NCBI RefSeq assembly: GCF_015352455.1
Contig: NZ_JADKPN010000001.1
Location: forward strand, 372,001-436,000
Direction: 5' to 3'
Length of the DNA stretch: 64,000 bases
Source: Nocardioides islandensis
GTDB lineage: Bacteria > Actinomycetota > Actinomycetes > Propionibacteriales > Nocardioidaceae
Shown: one piece after another, positions 1 to 7,461 of the stretch
Position numbering within the stretch: position 1 is the stretch's first letter
Layout: every line of letters starts with the position of its first letter
Made by a program: the position numbers and the translations under genes
The notes under the pieces: model-generated
Seen by the model: only the letters and a program-made list of their open reading frames with translations
What the model was told of the DNA's origin: nothing
Database searches by the model: none

Positions 1-659
1 GTGCCGCTGATGGGGTTCATGCGCACGTCGCCGCCGTGGACCGTCACGTGGCGCTCGGGGCTGGCGCCGATGAGGTACCGGTCGCCGGTGAAGAAGACGA
101 AGGTCCAGTACGCGCCGCGCTCGCGCTCGAGCAGCCGCTTGAAGACCGCGAGCGCCTTGTCGGCACCCCAGTCCTCGATCGTCGCGCGGTAGTGCCGGCC
201 GATGACCAGGTTCGCGCCCTCGCCCTGGCCGATCTCGTCCTTGATGACGGTCTCGACGAGCTTGGCGTACTCCGTGTCGTCGATGTCGAACCCGCCGCGG
301 TCGCTCAGCACGACGGGGACGTCGTCGATCGCCTCGATCACCTCGGCGACGGAGAACTCCCGCTCGGACGCGACGTCCACGACGACCAGCGGCGTACCGT
401 CGTCGTGCGCCTCGAACCCCCGCTCCCGCACCTGGCGGAAGGGGATCGCGAGCAGCCGGTCGGCGATGTGGTCGCTCTCCGGGACACCGGTCTCGAGCTC
501 GACGTCCAGGATCGACTCGACGACCCGCCGCGTCCCCCCGACCAGCCCGACCGTGTCCCGGTCCCCCGCCCGCGTCGACCGCCGGATGATCGCCCACGCC
601 TCGTGCCCCCGGAGCGCCTCGATGGCTTCCCGGGCACCGCTCACGTGGACCTCCGACAT
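1..659 (-). CDS. PhzE/TrpE-type chorismate-utilising enzyme, N-terminal part (runs off left edge)
   Basis: This gene is cut by the window edge; 219 N-terminal residues are visible from ATG at 659. Enzymes of this family aminate chorismate to anthranilate (TrpE) or to 2-amino-2-deoxyisochorismate (PhzE), usually with a glutaminase domain supplying ammonia. The visible part holds the conserved block GAYWTFVFFTGDRYLIGASP followed by RMNPISGT at the very edge. The MNPISGT form is typical of PhzE-like proteins, whereas TrpE usually has TNPIAGT, so I favour PhzE. The catalytic C-terminal half and any glutaminase domain lie outside the window. It is transcribed away from the R1 palindrome at 713-781. 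The family assignment is solid; the exact product is inferred. Confidence 0.75.
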   Translation of the reverse strand, partial: MSEVHVSGAREAIEALRGHEAWAIIRRSTRAGDRDTVGLVGGTRRVVESILDVELETGVPESDHIADRLLAIPFRQVRERGFEAHDDGTPLVVVDVASEREFSVAEVIEAIDDVPVVLSDRGGFDIDDTEYAKLVETVIKDEIGQGEGANLVIGRHYRATIEDWGADKALAVFKRLLERERGAYWTFVFFTGDRYLIGASPERHVTVHGGDVRMNPISG

Positions 660-712
660 GGCCAGACCCTACTTCCGCCTTCCTGCGGTGGAGGTCTCGT
701 CCCGGGTCCTGG

Positions 713-781
713 CGGGGTAGTCCGGTGTGAATGGGCTGTCACGGACGCCCTTTCACGACCCAAACGCACCGGACTATCCCG
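713..781. repeat. R1 palindrome, copy a
   Basis: This is an imperfect inverted repeat with arms of about 23 bp (713-735 and 759-781) sharing TAGTCCGGTG and its complement, with a loop of about 23 nt. A second copy lies at 1924-1998 in the same orientation. Copy a sits between two divergently transcribed genes, so a plain terminator role does not fit this copy. Confidence 0.8.
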
Positions 782-886
782 ACGGCGCGGAGCCCACATC
801 TCATTCACAGGTCGCGTTCCGGTTCCTGTTTCCACAGGTGACGGGAGAGGGCGGTTCGGCGCGAGCGTCTCGGCGCATGAGAAGGC

Positions 887-1921
887 ATGGCTCATCGGTG
901 GGACCCGTGGTGCGAACGCCCCAGCGGGCTCGTGGCCCCGGTGCGGGTCGACCCGACGGGAACAACGGGTCCGACGCGTGGTCAGGCGCGCGGACCGAGC
1001 TGGCGGCAGACATCACCTGGGAAGTACGTGCGCGTGGACGTGGACGGCTCGATCGTGGAGCAACGGATCCTCGAGCAGGCGGGGCGGATCCAGGGGTACG
1101 GCGCCGTGACGGCGTGGGGCGCGTTGCGTTGGCACGGTGCGACGTTCTTCGACGGGACGTCCGAAGGCGGGACGATCGAGCTGCCCGTACCGCTGAACTC
1201 GCACACCAAGCTCAACGCCGATCCGCGGTTCACCATGACCCAGGAGCAGCTCGCACCGACCGAGTGGTCCGTGGTCGATGGCATACCGGTCGCGACGATC
1301 CAGCGAGCCCTGTTCGACGAGGTACGCCGGCGGCCGAGTGTCCGTGAGGCGGCCAATGCGATCTCGATGACCGCCGCCGCCCGGCTCACCTCTCGACACC
1401 TGTTCGCCCTGTACGTCGCCCAGCGACACGCCTGGACGGGCGTACCTCACGCGCGCATGGCCGTCGCCCTCGCGCACGACGAGTGCAGGTCTCCCCAAGA
1501 GTTCCGGATGCTTCTGGTGTGGAAGCTGGACGCCGACCTGCCACAGCCCCTGTGCAACCGCGAGGTCTACGACCTCGACGGGAGGTTGATCGGGATCCCG
1601 GACCTGTTCGACCCCGTCGCAGGACTCGCCGGCGAGTACCAAGGTGAGGACCACAAGGACGGCAAGCGTCACCGCGAGGACGTGGAGCGCGAGGAGCGCT
1701 TCCGCGACCACGGCATCGAGACCTTCGAGGTCGTCGGCGGAGAGCTCGGACGCCGCCAGTTCATCGCCGCCCGGATGCACCACGCCCGCGCCCGTGCGAA
1801 GTTCCTCCCGCCCGAGTCACGCGCCTGGACCCTCGAGACTCCTCCGTGGCGCACGCCGCCCGAGCCCCTCGACGCCTACCTCCACCGGATCGGCCGCGCC
1901 GACCAGCTGTGGCGCACCTGA
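887..1921 (+). CDS. Orphan AbiEi/DUF559-like protein with PD-(D/E)XK-like C-terminus
   Basis: This 344-residue protein is of the actinobacterial AbiEi/DUF559-like type, often annotated as a type IV antitoxin-like or hypothetical protein. Its N-terminal half (residues about 50-170) resembles the AbiEi wing-plus-linker region. Residues about 235-290 read like a Vsr-type endonuclease fold: IPDLFDP, then GEYQGEDH, then an Arg/Asp/Glu-rich helix ending GIETFEVVGGEL. No partner toxin gene is adjacent. Two R1 palindromes lie 106 bp upstream of the chosen start and 2 bp downstream of the stop. The start is uncertain: the ATG at 887 follows GAGAAGG with almost no spacing, and the first 45 residues look unconserved, so a downstream start is possible. 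The function is unknown. Confidence 0.6.
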   Translation: MAHRWDPWCERPSGLVAPVRVDPTGTTGPTRGQARGPSWRQTSPGKYVRVDVDGSIVEQRILEQAGRIQGYGAVTAWGALRWHGATFFDGTSEGGTIELPVPLNSHTKLNADPRFTMTQEQLAPTEWSVVDGIPVATIQRALFDEVRRRPSVREAANAISMTAAARLTSRHLFALYVAQRHAWTGVPHARMAVALAHDECRSPQEFRMLLVWKLDADLPQPLCNREVYDLDGRLIGIPDLFDPVAGLAGEYQGEDHKDGKRHREDVEREERFRDHGIETFEVVGGELGRRQFIAARMHHARARAKFLPPESRAWTLETPPWRTPPEPLDAYLHRIGRADQLWRT

Positions 1922-1923
1922 AG

Positions 1924-1998
1924 TTCCGGGGTAGTCCGGTGTGAATGGGTCGCCGCGGGCCGTCGGGCACGACCCAAACACACCGGACTATCCCGGAA
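1924..1998. repeat. R1 palindrome, copy b
   Basis: The 29-bp arms (1924-1952 and 1970-1998) differ at only three positions and surround a 17-nt loop. It lies between the stop codons of two convergent genes (1921 and 2004), where its RNA would form a strong hairpin from either strand. With copy a at 713-781 it brackets the gene at 887-1921. Confidence 0.85.
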
Positions 1999-2003
1999 AA
2001 GCG

Positions 2004-4187
2004 TCAGGTCAGGACCGTGAGGAGCTGGGTGGCGCGGGTGAGGACGACGTACAAGGTGGCGGAGCCGGTGACCGACTCCGCCTCGATCTCCTGGGGGCGG
2101 ACGACGACGATGCCGTCGAACTCCAGGCCCTTGGTGTCGAGGCCGGTGAGGACGACGATGCGGTCCTCGCCGGAGGGGGCGACCGAGGAGTCGATGGCCG
2201 CACGAGCCCCGCGGGCATCGGAGGCGAACTCCGGCCACGAGGCCAGCCAGGCGTTGACGTCCGAACGGCGGGCGGCCGGCACCACGATGCCGACGGTGCC
2301 GGAGACCTCCGCGGCCATCTCCGCCACGGCGGCACGCGTCGCCGCCGCCAGGTCGCCGGTGACGGGTACCTCGCGCGGCGGGACCCCGGTCGAGCGGACG
2401 GCCGTGGGGAGGTCGGCGTCGAGGCCGGCGCGACCGGCGTACGCCGCGGCGTACTCGTAGATCTCCGAGGAGTTCCGGTAGTTGGTCGACAGGTGGAACT
2501 CGTGCAGCTCCTTGCCCTCCAGCGCGGCGGCGCGAGCGAGGGCCGCCTCGGACGGCACCGGCCACGACGACTGCGCCGGGTCGCCGACGATCGTCCAGGA
2601 GGCAGTCCGGCCGCGGCGGCCGACCATCCGCCACTGCATCGGCGTCAGGTCCTGGGCCTCGTCGATGAGCACGTGGGCGAACGGGTCGTCCTCGATGCTG
2701 TGGGTCGGCGGGGTCCACGCGCGGCCGCCCGAGCCGTACTCGCGCTCCACCGCCGAGGTCAGCTCCTGCACATCGCCACCGAGGAAGTCGTCGAGCTCGT
2801 GGTCCTCCTCCGTGCGGGCCGGTACGTCGCCCAGGGCGTAGCGCAGCTCGTCGAGCAGCGGCACGTCCTCCACCGACGCCGGCAGGTCGGAGGCCCACGA
2901 CTTGGTCAGCAGCCGCTGGTCCTCCTCGGACAGCACGCCCTCGGCGACCCGCGCCAGGAACTCCGGGTCGCGCAGCCAGCCCAGCACGGTCGGTGCGTCC
3001 AGCGGCGGCCACCACTCGACGACGAAGTCCACGAAGCCCTGGTTGCCGAGCATGTCGTCGTTGAACGCCTCGCGCCCGCGGTCACGCCCGCGCTCGCCGC
3101 GCACCTGCCGCCACATCAGGTCCAGCAGGGAGGAGGCGACGCGCGGGATCTGCCGGTTGCGCCGGCCCTGGCCCATCAGCTGGCGGCGCAGCTGGCCCAG
3201 CCGGCCCGGGTCCAGCACGATCACGTCGTCGCGCCAGAAGATCCGGAACTCGCGGGGCGCACCGGGCGCCTGCTGGCGGGAGGTACGCCGCATCAGCTCG
3301 GCCATCCGGGCCGAGCCCTTGACGTCCGCCACCGCCGGCTCGTCGTGCCGCGTCGCCCGGATGCCGTCGACGACCTCGCCCAGCGAGCGCAGTGCGACCG
3401 CGGTCTCGCCGAGCGACGGGAGCACGCGCTCGATGTAGCGCATGAAGACGCCCGAAGGACCGACCACCAGCACGCCACCCGACTCGTACCGGCGGCGGTC
3501 GGTGTAGAGCAGGTACGCCGCTCGGTGCAGCGCGACGACCGTCTTGCCCGTGCCCGGCCCGCCCGAGATCGAGACGACCCCCTTCGACGGGGCCCGGATC
3601 GCCAGGTCCTGCTCGGCCTGGATGGTGGCCACGATCGAGTGCATGGACCGATCACGCGCGCGGGACAGCTGCGCCATCAGCGCGCCCTCACCGACGATCG
3701 GCAGGTCGGTGCCGGCCTCGGCGTCGAGCAGCTCGTCCTCGACCGACACGACGGTCGGCCCCGAGCTGCGCAGCACCCGGCGGCGCACGACGTTCTTCGG
3801 GTCCGCCGCCGTCGCCTGGTAGAACACGGCCGCGGCCGGCGCCCGCCAGTCGATCAGCAGGGAGTCGTGGTTGTCGTCGCGCAGGCCGATGCGACCGACG
3901 TACCTCGGCTCGGGACTGAGCTCGGGGCGCACGTCGAGCCGGCCGAACACCAGCCCCTCGTGGGCGGCGTCCAGCTGCGCGATCCGCTTCGCGGCCTGGA
4001 AGACCATCGCGTCGCGCTCGACGAGCCCGCCCTCGTGGCCGAGCTTGCCGCGGTCGAAGCCCTCGCGGGCGAGCTGCTGGGCGGCCCGGGCCGACTTCTC
4101 CAGCTGCACGTACACCCGGTCGACGAACTCCTGCTCTCCCGCGATCTCCCGCGCCAGCAGCTCTTCCGACAAACCCTGACCCCTCAC
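2004..4187 (-). CDS. helR: RNA polymerase-recycling motor ATPase HelR (HelD/UvrD-like)
   Basis: HelR is a superfamily 1 helicase-like ATPase that pulls stalled RNA polymerase off DNA and in actinobacteria protects against rifampicin. The product is 727 residues from GTG at 4187. An N-terminal coiled-coil arm (about 1-70) is followed by Walker A GGPGTGKT near residue 209, DEAQDL near 506, GDPAQSSWP near 533, and a C-terminal helicase block with GLDTKGLEFD. The 2A-type end ATLYVVLTRATQLLTV is complete. A longer frame to 4265 exists but lacks family similarity. No rifamycin-associated element was seen in the 78 bp upstream. It converges on the gene at 887-1921 across R1 copy b. The HelR rather than HelD assignment rests on length and the GDPAQSSWP segment. 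Confidence 0.85.
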   Translation of the reverse strand: MRGQGLSEELLAREIAGEQEFVDRVYVQLEKSARAAQQLAREGFDRGKLGHEGGLVERDAMVFQAAKRIAQLDAAHEGLVFGRLDVRPELSPEPRYVGRIGLRDDNHDSLLIDWRAPAAAVFYQATAADPKNVVRRRVLRSSGPTVVSVEDELLDAEAGTDLPIVGEGALMAQLSRARDRSMHSIVATIQAEQDLAIRAPSKGVVSISGGPGTGKTVVALHRAAYLLYTDRRRYESGGVLVVGPSGVFMRYIERVLPSLGETAVALRSLGEVVDGIRATRHDEPAVADVKGSARMAELMRRTSRQQAPGAPREFRIFWRDDVIVLDPGRLGQLRRQLMGQGRRNRQIPRVASSLLDLMWRQVRGERGRDRGREAFNDDMLGNQGFVDFVVEWWPPLDAPTVLGWLRDPEFLARVAEGVLSEEDQRLLTKSWASDLPASVEDVPLLDELRYALGDVPARTEEDHELDDFLGGDVQELTSAVEREYGSGGRAWTPPTHSIEDDPFAHVLIDEAQDLTPMQWRMVGRRGRTASWTIVGDPAQSSWPVPSEAALARAAALEGKELHEFHLSTNYRNSSEIYEYAAAYAGRAGLDADLPTAVRSTGVPPREVPVTGDLAAATRAAVAEMAAEVSGTVGIVVPAARRSDVNAWLASWPEFASDARGARAAIDSSVAPSGEDRIVVLTGLDTKGLEFDGIVVVRPQEIEAESVTGSATLYVVLTRATQLLTVLT

Positions 4188-4265
4188 CCGATGCGTCCCC
4201 GTGTCGCCCACCCCGACCGCGAGCAGACAAGTCCTCAACTTTACTCGCTGAGGCGCACCGGACAC

Positions 4266-5012
4266 CTATTTCTTGCGGTTCAGGAACGCCGTCATGGCCT
4301 CCCGCGCCTCCTCGGAGGCGAACAGCCGGGCGCTGAGCGCCGCCATCTCGTCCCCCCGCGCGTCGATGCGCTCGACCAGGTCGCGGTTGAGGATCGCCTT
4401 CGACTCGCGGAGCCCCTGCGGCGACCCGGACGCGAGCTCCAGGCAGATCTCCGTCACCGTCGGGGTCAGGCCGACAGCAGGGACCGCGCGTGTGACCAGG
4501 CCGTACGCCGCCGCCTGCTCGCCGGTGAACACCGCCCCGCCCAGGGTGGTCAGCGCGGCCGACCGCGGGGTCATCCGCGCGTGGACGGTCAGCGAGATGA
4601 TCGCGGCGGCCAGGCCCAGCTTGACCTCGGTCAGGGCGAACGTCGCGTCGTCGGCCGCCACCACGACGTCGGAGGACGCGACGATCCCGATCCCACCGGC
4701 CCGCACGGCGCCGTGCACGCGGGTCACGACGGGCTTGCTCATCGTGAGCAGCAGCCGCTGGAGGGCCACGATCCGCCGGGCTCCCTCCTCCATCCCCTCG
4801 CCGGTCGCCTCGGAGAGGTCGGCGCCGGAGCAGAACGTCGGCCCGGCCGCCGTCAGCGCGACCACGCGCACGTCGGGGTCGGCGTTGGCTGCCTCCAGCG
4901 CGGCAACGAGCTCGGTGACGAGCCGGCGGCTCAACGCGTTGCGGTTGTGCTGGCTGTCCAGCGTGATGGTGGCGAGCGGCCCCTCGACCACGTAGCGCAC
5001 GAGCTCCGTCAT
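4266..5012 (-). CDS. Enoyl-CoA hydratase/isomerase (crotonase) family protein
   Basis: This 248-residue crotonase-fold protein acts on acyl-CoA thioesters. The oxyanion-hole regions are visible as FCSGADLS (about residue 60) and HGAVRAGGIGI (about 100). The glutamate of the second catalytic position is kept in LTEVKLG, while the first one, normally in GGGCEL, is replaced by a small residue. It may therefore be an isomerase or a specialised crotonase rather than a classical hydratase. I chose the ATG at 5012 because GGGAGG lies 9 nt before it; the ATG at 5021 touches that Shine-Dalgarno sequence. It lies 78 bp upstream of helR on the same strand, and the MarR gene ends 28 bp before it. Confidence 0.8.
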   Translation of the reverse strand: MTELVRYVVEGPLATITLDSQHNRNALSRRLVTELVAALEAANADPDVRVVALTAAGPTFCSGADLSEATGEGMEEGARRIVALQRLLLTMSKPVVTRVHGAVRAGGIGIVASSDVVVAADDATFALTEVKLGLAAAIISLTVHARMTPRSAALTTLGGAVFTGEQAAAYGLVTRAVPAVGLTPTVTEICLELASGSPQGLRESKAILNRDLVERIDARGDEMAALSARLFASEEAREAMTAFLNRKK

Positions 5013-5040
5013 GGCGGGCATCCTCCCAAAGGCCGGGAGA

Positions 5041-5484
5041 TCAGTCCTCCTCGGCCAGCCGCCGCAGCGCGCGCTGCATCGTCGCCAGACCGCCGGCCCC
5101 CAGCTCGGCGACCAGCTCGGCCTCGATGTCGAGGATCGTGTCGAAGGCCGCCTGCAGGGCGTCGTACCCCAGGTCCGTGAGCACGATCAGCTTCGCACGG
5201 CGGTCGGCCGGGTCGGGGACCCGCTCGAGGTACCCGCGCCGCACGAGGTCGTCGACGAGCTCGCCCATCGCCTGCGGCGACATGGCCGCGCGCTCGGCCA
5301 GCTGCGTGAGCCGGCTGCCGGCCCGGTCGATGTTCACGAACACGGCGGAGTGCGCGGGCCGGATGGGGTGACCGGCGGCGGCCACCGCCTCCTGGATCCG
5401 CTGGTTGAGCAGCTTGTGCGCCCGACCGAGCAGATAGGTCGTGTTGACCTCGGGCTCGCGCAACCGGCGGGAGGGGGTTGACAT
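5041..5484 (-). CDS. MarR family transcriptional regulator
   Basis: This 147-residue winged-helix repressor has the typical MarR layout: an N-terminal dimerisation helix, the recognition helix region RLTQLAERAAMSPQAMGEL, the wing with VPDPADRRAKLIVLTDLG, and a C-terminal dimerisation helix. Members usually bind short palindromes and are released by small phenolic or lipophilic ligands. It is divergent from the SnoaL-like gene at 5551, and a 7-7-7 inverted repeat sits between them at 5506-5526. It probably represses that gene and itself. The frame continues upstream past 5484, but MarR similarity begins at the ATG at 5484. Confidence 0.85.
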   Translation of the reverse strand: MSTPSRRLREPEVNTTYLLGRAHKLLNQRIQEAVAAAGHPIRPAHSAVFVNIDRAGSRLTQLAERAAMSPQAMGELVDDLVRRGYLERVPDPADRRAKLIVLTDLGYDALQAAFDTILDIEAELVAELGAGGLATMQRALRRLAEED

Positions 5485-5505
5485 GTCTTCAGGCTTCCTT
5501 AGTAT

Positions 5506-5526
5506 TTGTTCAAGTTCCCTGAACAA
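5506..5526. promoter_or_regulatory. Candidate MarR operator between divergent genes
   Basis: A perfect inverted repeat TTGTTCA / TGAACAA with a 7-nt spacer is centred in the 66-bp gap between the MarR gene and the SnoaL-like gene. Its size and position suit a MarR dimer site that would cover both promoters. AATACT, reading toward the MarR gene beside the repeat, is a possible -10 box. Confidence 0.6.
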
Positions 5527-5550
5527 CAGGATACCTGAGGAGTTTCCGCC

Positions 5551-5964
5551 ATGACCACGACCCACCACACCACCGCAGCGCGAGAGCGTCGGGCCGCCGA
5601 GGTACGCCGCCACCTGGAGGTCGTCGGCGTCGATCTCGCCGCCGAGCACGAGGTCTACCACCCGGACGCGGTGCTCGAGTTCCCGCAGAGCCGCGAGCGG
5701 TTCGAGGGCCTGGCCACGATCCGCGAGTGGCGCGGGAGGTACCCGGCGAACGTGCGGCTGCGACCCACCCGGATCGTCGGCGACGGCGACGTGTGGGTCG
5801 GGTTCGGCCGGATCAGCTACGACGGCGGCGTCGGTCGCCCGTGCGTGGCCGTCCTGGAGTACCGCGGTGACCTGGTCGAGCGGGAGACGATCCACGTCAC
5901 GGACTCGTTCGAGGCACCGGAGTGGCGAGCGGCGTACACCTCGCCCTATCTCGACGGCGCGTAG
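5551..5964 (+). CDS. SnoaL/NTF2-like protein
   Basis: This 137-residue small alpha+beta barrel protein of the SnoaL-like/NTF2 superfamily includes polyketide cyclases, ketosteroid isomerase-like enzymes and uncharacterised stress proteins. The segment EHEVYHPDAVLEFPQSRERF is the usual start of the fold, and ERETIHVTDSFEAPEWRAAY is a typical C-terminal strand and tail. The ATG at 5551 follows GAGGAG at 8 nt. Its divergent arrangement with a MarR repressor suggests induction by a small molecule, perhaps one it converts. No substrate can be deduced. Confidence 0.75.
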   Translation: MTTTHHTTAARERRAAEVRRHLEVVGVDLAAEHEVYHPDAVLEFPQSRERFEGLATIREWRGRYPANVRLRPTRIVGDGDVWVGFGRISYDGGVGRPCVAVLEYRGDLVERETIHVTDSFEAPEWRAAYTSPYLDGA

Positions 5965-6004
5965 GCCCACCCGACCAGACCGCTGGCCGTCAGCAATCCG
6001 TCAC

Positions 6005-6032
6005 CAATCCGTCACCGACCCCGGCGCCGAAC
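6005..6032 (+). promoter_or_regulatory. Candidate SigK-type autoregulatory promoter
   Basis: CAATCC (6005-6010) and CCGAAC (6027-6032) are separated by 16 nt. They resemble the mycobacterial SigK consensus CCATCC / CCGAAT, and they lie upstream of the sigK homologue. An 11-bp direct repeat AATCCGTCACC overlaps the -35 region. The match is partial. Confidence 0.4.
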
Positions 6033-6077
6033 CACTTCCGACTTGTCTTCTGGGCGTGCCGACACGCCCGCCGATGA

Positions 6078-6103
6078 CCCGCTCGGGGGTACCCCCGAGC
6101 GGG
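6078..6103. promoter_or_regulatory. Perfect 26-bp palindrome in the sigK leader
   Basis: The arms CCCGCTCGGGGG and CCCCCGAGCGGG meet at a central TA. The palindrome lies between the candidate promoter and the GAAAGGA ribosome-binding site of sigK, so it could be a leader hairpin or a dimeric operator. No U-run follows, so it is not a standard terminator. Confidence 0.5.
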
Positions 6104-6125
6104 CCTGGGACGAAAGGATCGCGAC

Positions 6126-6749
6126 GTGGATCCCAGCGCGCGCCACCTCGGCGCGGTACCCGAGCCCGAAGCGGGCGGCTCGGCGGCATCGCGTCCCGAC
6201 CTCGGGGGCCTGCTCCGGAGCAGCGCGCGCGGCGACGAGGCGGCGTTCGCCCAGCTGTACGACGCGACCTCCTCGCGGATCTACGGCCTGGCGCTGCGGG
6301 TGGTGCGCGACCCGGCCCAGGCCCAGGAGGTCACCCAGGAGGCGTACCTCGAGGTGTGGAAGTCCGCCAGCCGGTTCGACCAGGCCAAGGGCAGCGCGAT
6401 CTCCTGGCTGATGACGATCGTGCACCGCAAGGCGGTCGACCGGGTGCGGTCGGCGGAGGCCTCCAGCCGGCGGGACACGACGTACCACGACACGACGAAC
6501 CAGGTGGAGCACGACAGCACCGCCGACGCGGTCGAGACCCGGATGGAGGCGCGCCGGGTCCGCTCGGCCCTCGCGGGGCTCACGGTCGTGCAGCGGGAGG
6601 CCATCGCGTTGGCCTACTACGGCGGGTACACGCACACCGAGGTGGCCTCGATGCTCGACCTGCCGGTCGGCACGGCCAAGACACGCATCCGAGACGGACT
6701 GATCCGGTTGCGCGACGCACTGGGAGTAGGAGGTGAGCGGCATGAGTGA
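6126..6749 (+). CDS. sigK: ECF RNA polymerase sigma factor SigK
   Basis: This 207-residue group 4 sigma factor directs RNA polymerase to a small regulon when released from its membrane anti-sigma factor. Region 2 spans about residues 35-105, with YDATSSRIYGLALRVVRD and the DPAQAQEVTQEAYLEVW helix. Region 4 spans about 150-200 and contains LTVVQREAIALAYYGGYT and LDLPVGTAKTRIRDGLIRLR. GTG at 6126 is preceded by GAAAGGA at a good distance. The gene overlaps rskA by 8 bp. The following genes match the M. tuberculosis sigK locus content, which supports SigK over other ECF groups. It is likely autoregulated from 6005-6032. Confidence 0.9.
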   Translation: MDPSARHLGAVPEPEAGGSAASRPDLGGLLRSSARGDEAAFAQLYDATSSRIYGLALRVVRDPAQAQEVTQEAYLEVWKSASRFDQAKGSAISWLMTIVHRKAVDRVRSAEASSRRDTTYHDTTNQVEHDSTADAVETRMEARRVRSALAGLTVVQREAIALAYYGGYTHTEVASMLDLPVGTAKTRIRDGLIRLRDALGVGGERHE

Positions 6750-7461
6750 CATCCATGCGCTGTCGGGCGCTTATGCCGTCGACGCGGTCGACGACCTCGA
6801 GCGCGCCGGCTTCGAGCGACACCTGGCGACGTGCCCGGACTGCCAGGCCGAGGTGGCCAGCGTCCGCGAGGCCACGGCCGCGCTCGCCGACGACGTGCAG
6901 ACCGCACCGCCGCCCGAGCTGCGCGCCCAGGTGCTCGCCGGCATCTCCCGCGTCCGCCCCCTGCCGCCGGTCGTGGAGGACCGGTCGGCTCCCCGTGAGG
7001 AGGCACCGGTCGCCCGCCGGAGGTGGTTTCCCGCTCTGGTGGCGGCCGTCGTCCTCGGGATCATCGGGGTCGGCGCGACCGTCTGGCAGCCGTGGCGGGA
7101 CGACACGTCCACCACGCTGAGCGCGACCGACCGGGTGCTCCGGGCGCCCGACGCCCAGCGCTTCAGCCAGACCCTCGACAACGGCGCCAAGGCCACCGTC
7201 GTGCGGTCGGCCAGCGAGCACAAGGCCGTCCTGGTCACCGAGGACATGCCGGCCGCGCCGGACGGCAAGGTCTACCAGCTGTGGCTGCAGAGCCCGGCGG
7301 ACGAGATGGTCTCGGCCGGGCTGATGCCGGCCGACAGGACGACGGTGCTGCTGTCGGGTGACTCCGACGACGCGATCGGTGCCGGGATCAGCCTGGAGCC
7401 GGCGGGCGGGTCGGAGCAGCCCACGGACGTCGTGGCGCTCATCGACTTCGGGGCCGCTTGA
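6742..7461 (+). CDS. rskA: Anti-sigma-K factor RskA
   Basis: This 239-residue single-pass membrane regulator has a cytosolic N-terminus that holds SigK inactive and an extracytoplasmic C-terminus that senses a signal and is cut by proteases. The anti-sigma domain carries H27, C31 and C34 (HLATCPDC), a zinc-binding-type motif. A transmembrane helix spans about residues 96-114. The extracellular part (RskA C-terminal domain) includes GKVYQLWLQSP and ISLEPAGGSEQPT. I chose ATG 6742 because AGGAGG lies about 8 nt upstream; GTG 6733 would overlap that site. The stop shares one base with the next start (TGATG), so the operon is tightly coupled. Confidence 0.88.
   Translation: MSDIHALSGAYAVDAVDDLERAGFERHLATCPDCQAEVASVREATAALADDVQTAPPPELRAQVLAGISRVRPLPPVVEDRSAPREEAPVARRRWFPALVAAVVLGIIGVGATVWQPWRDDTSTTLSATDRVLRAPDAQRFSQTLDNGAKATVVRSASEHKAVLVTEDMPAAPDGKVYQLWLQSPADEMVSAGLMPADRTTVLLSGDSDDAIGAGISLEPAGGSEQPTDVVALIDFGAA

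Noticed and set aside
1941..5180. Very long open frame on the forward strand opposite helR and the enoyl-CoA hydratase
   Set aside because: It is an antisense shadow caused by high GC content. The translation is low-complexity Arg/Gly/Val-rich and has no family resemblance, while the reverse strand holds intact helR and crotonase motifs.
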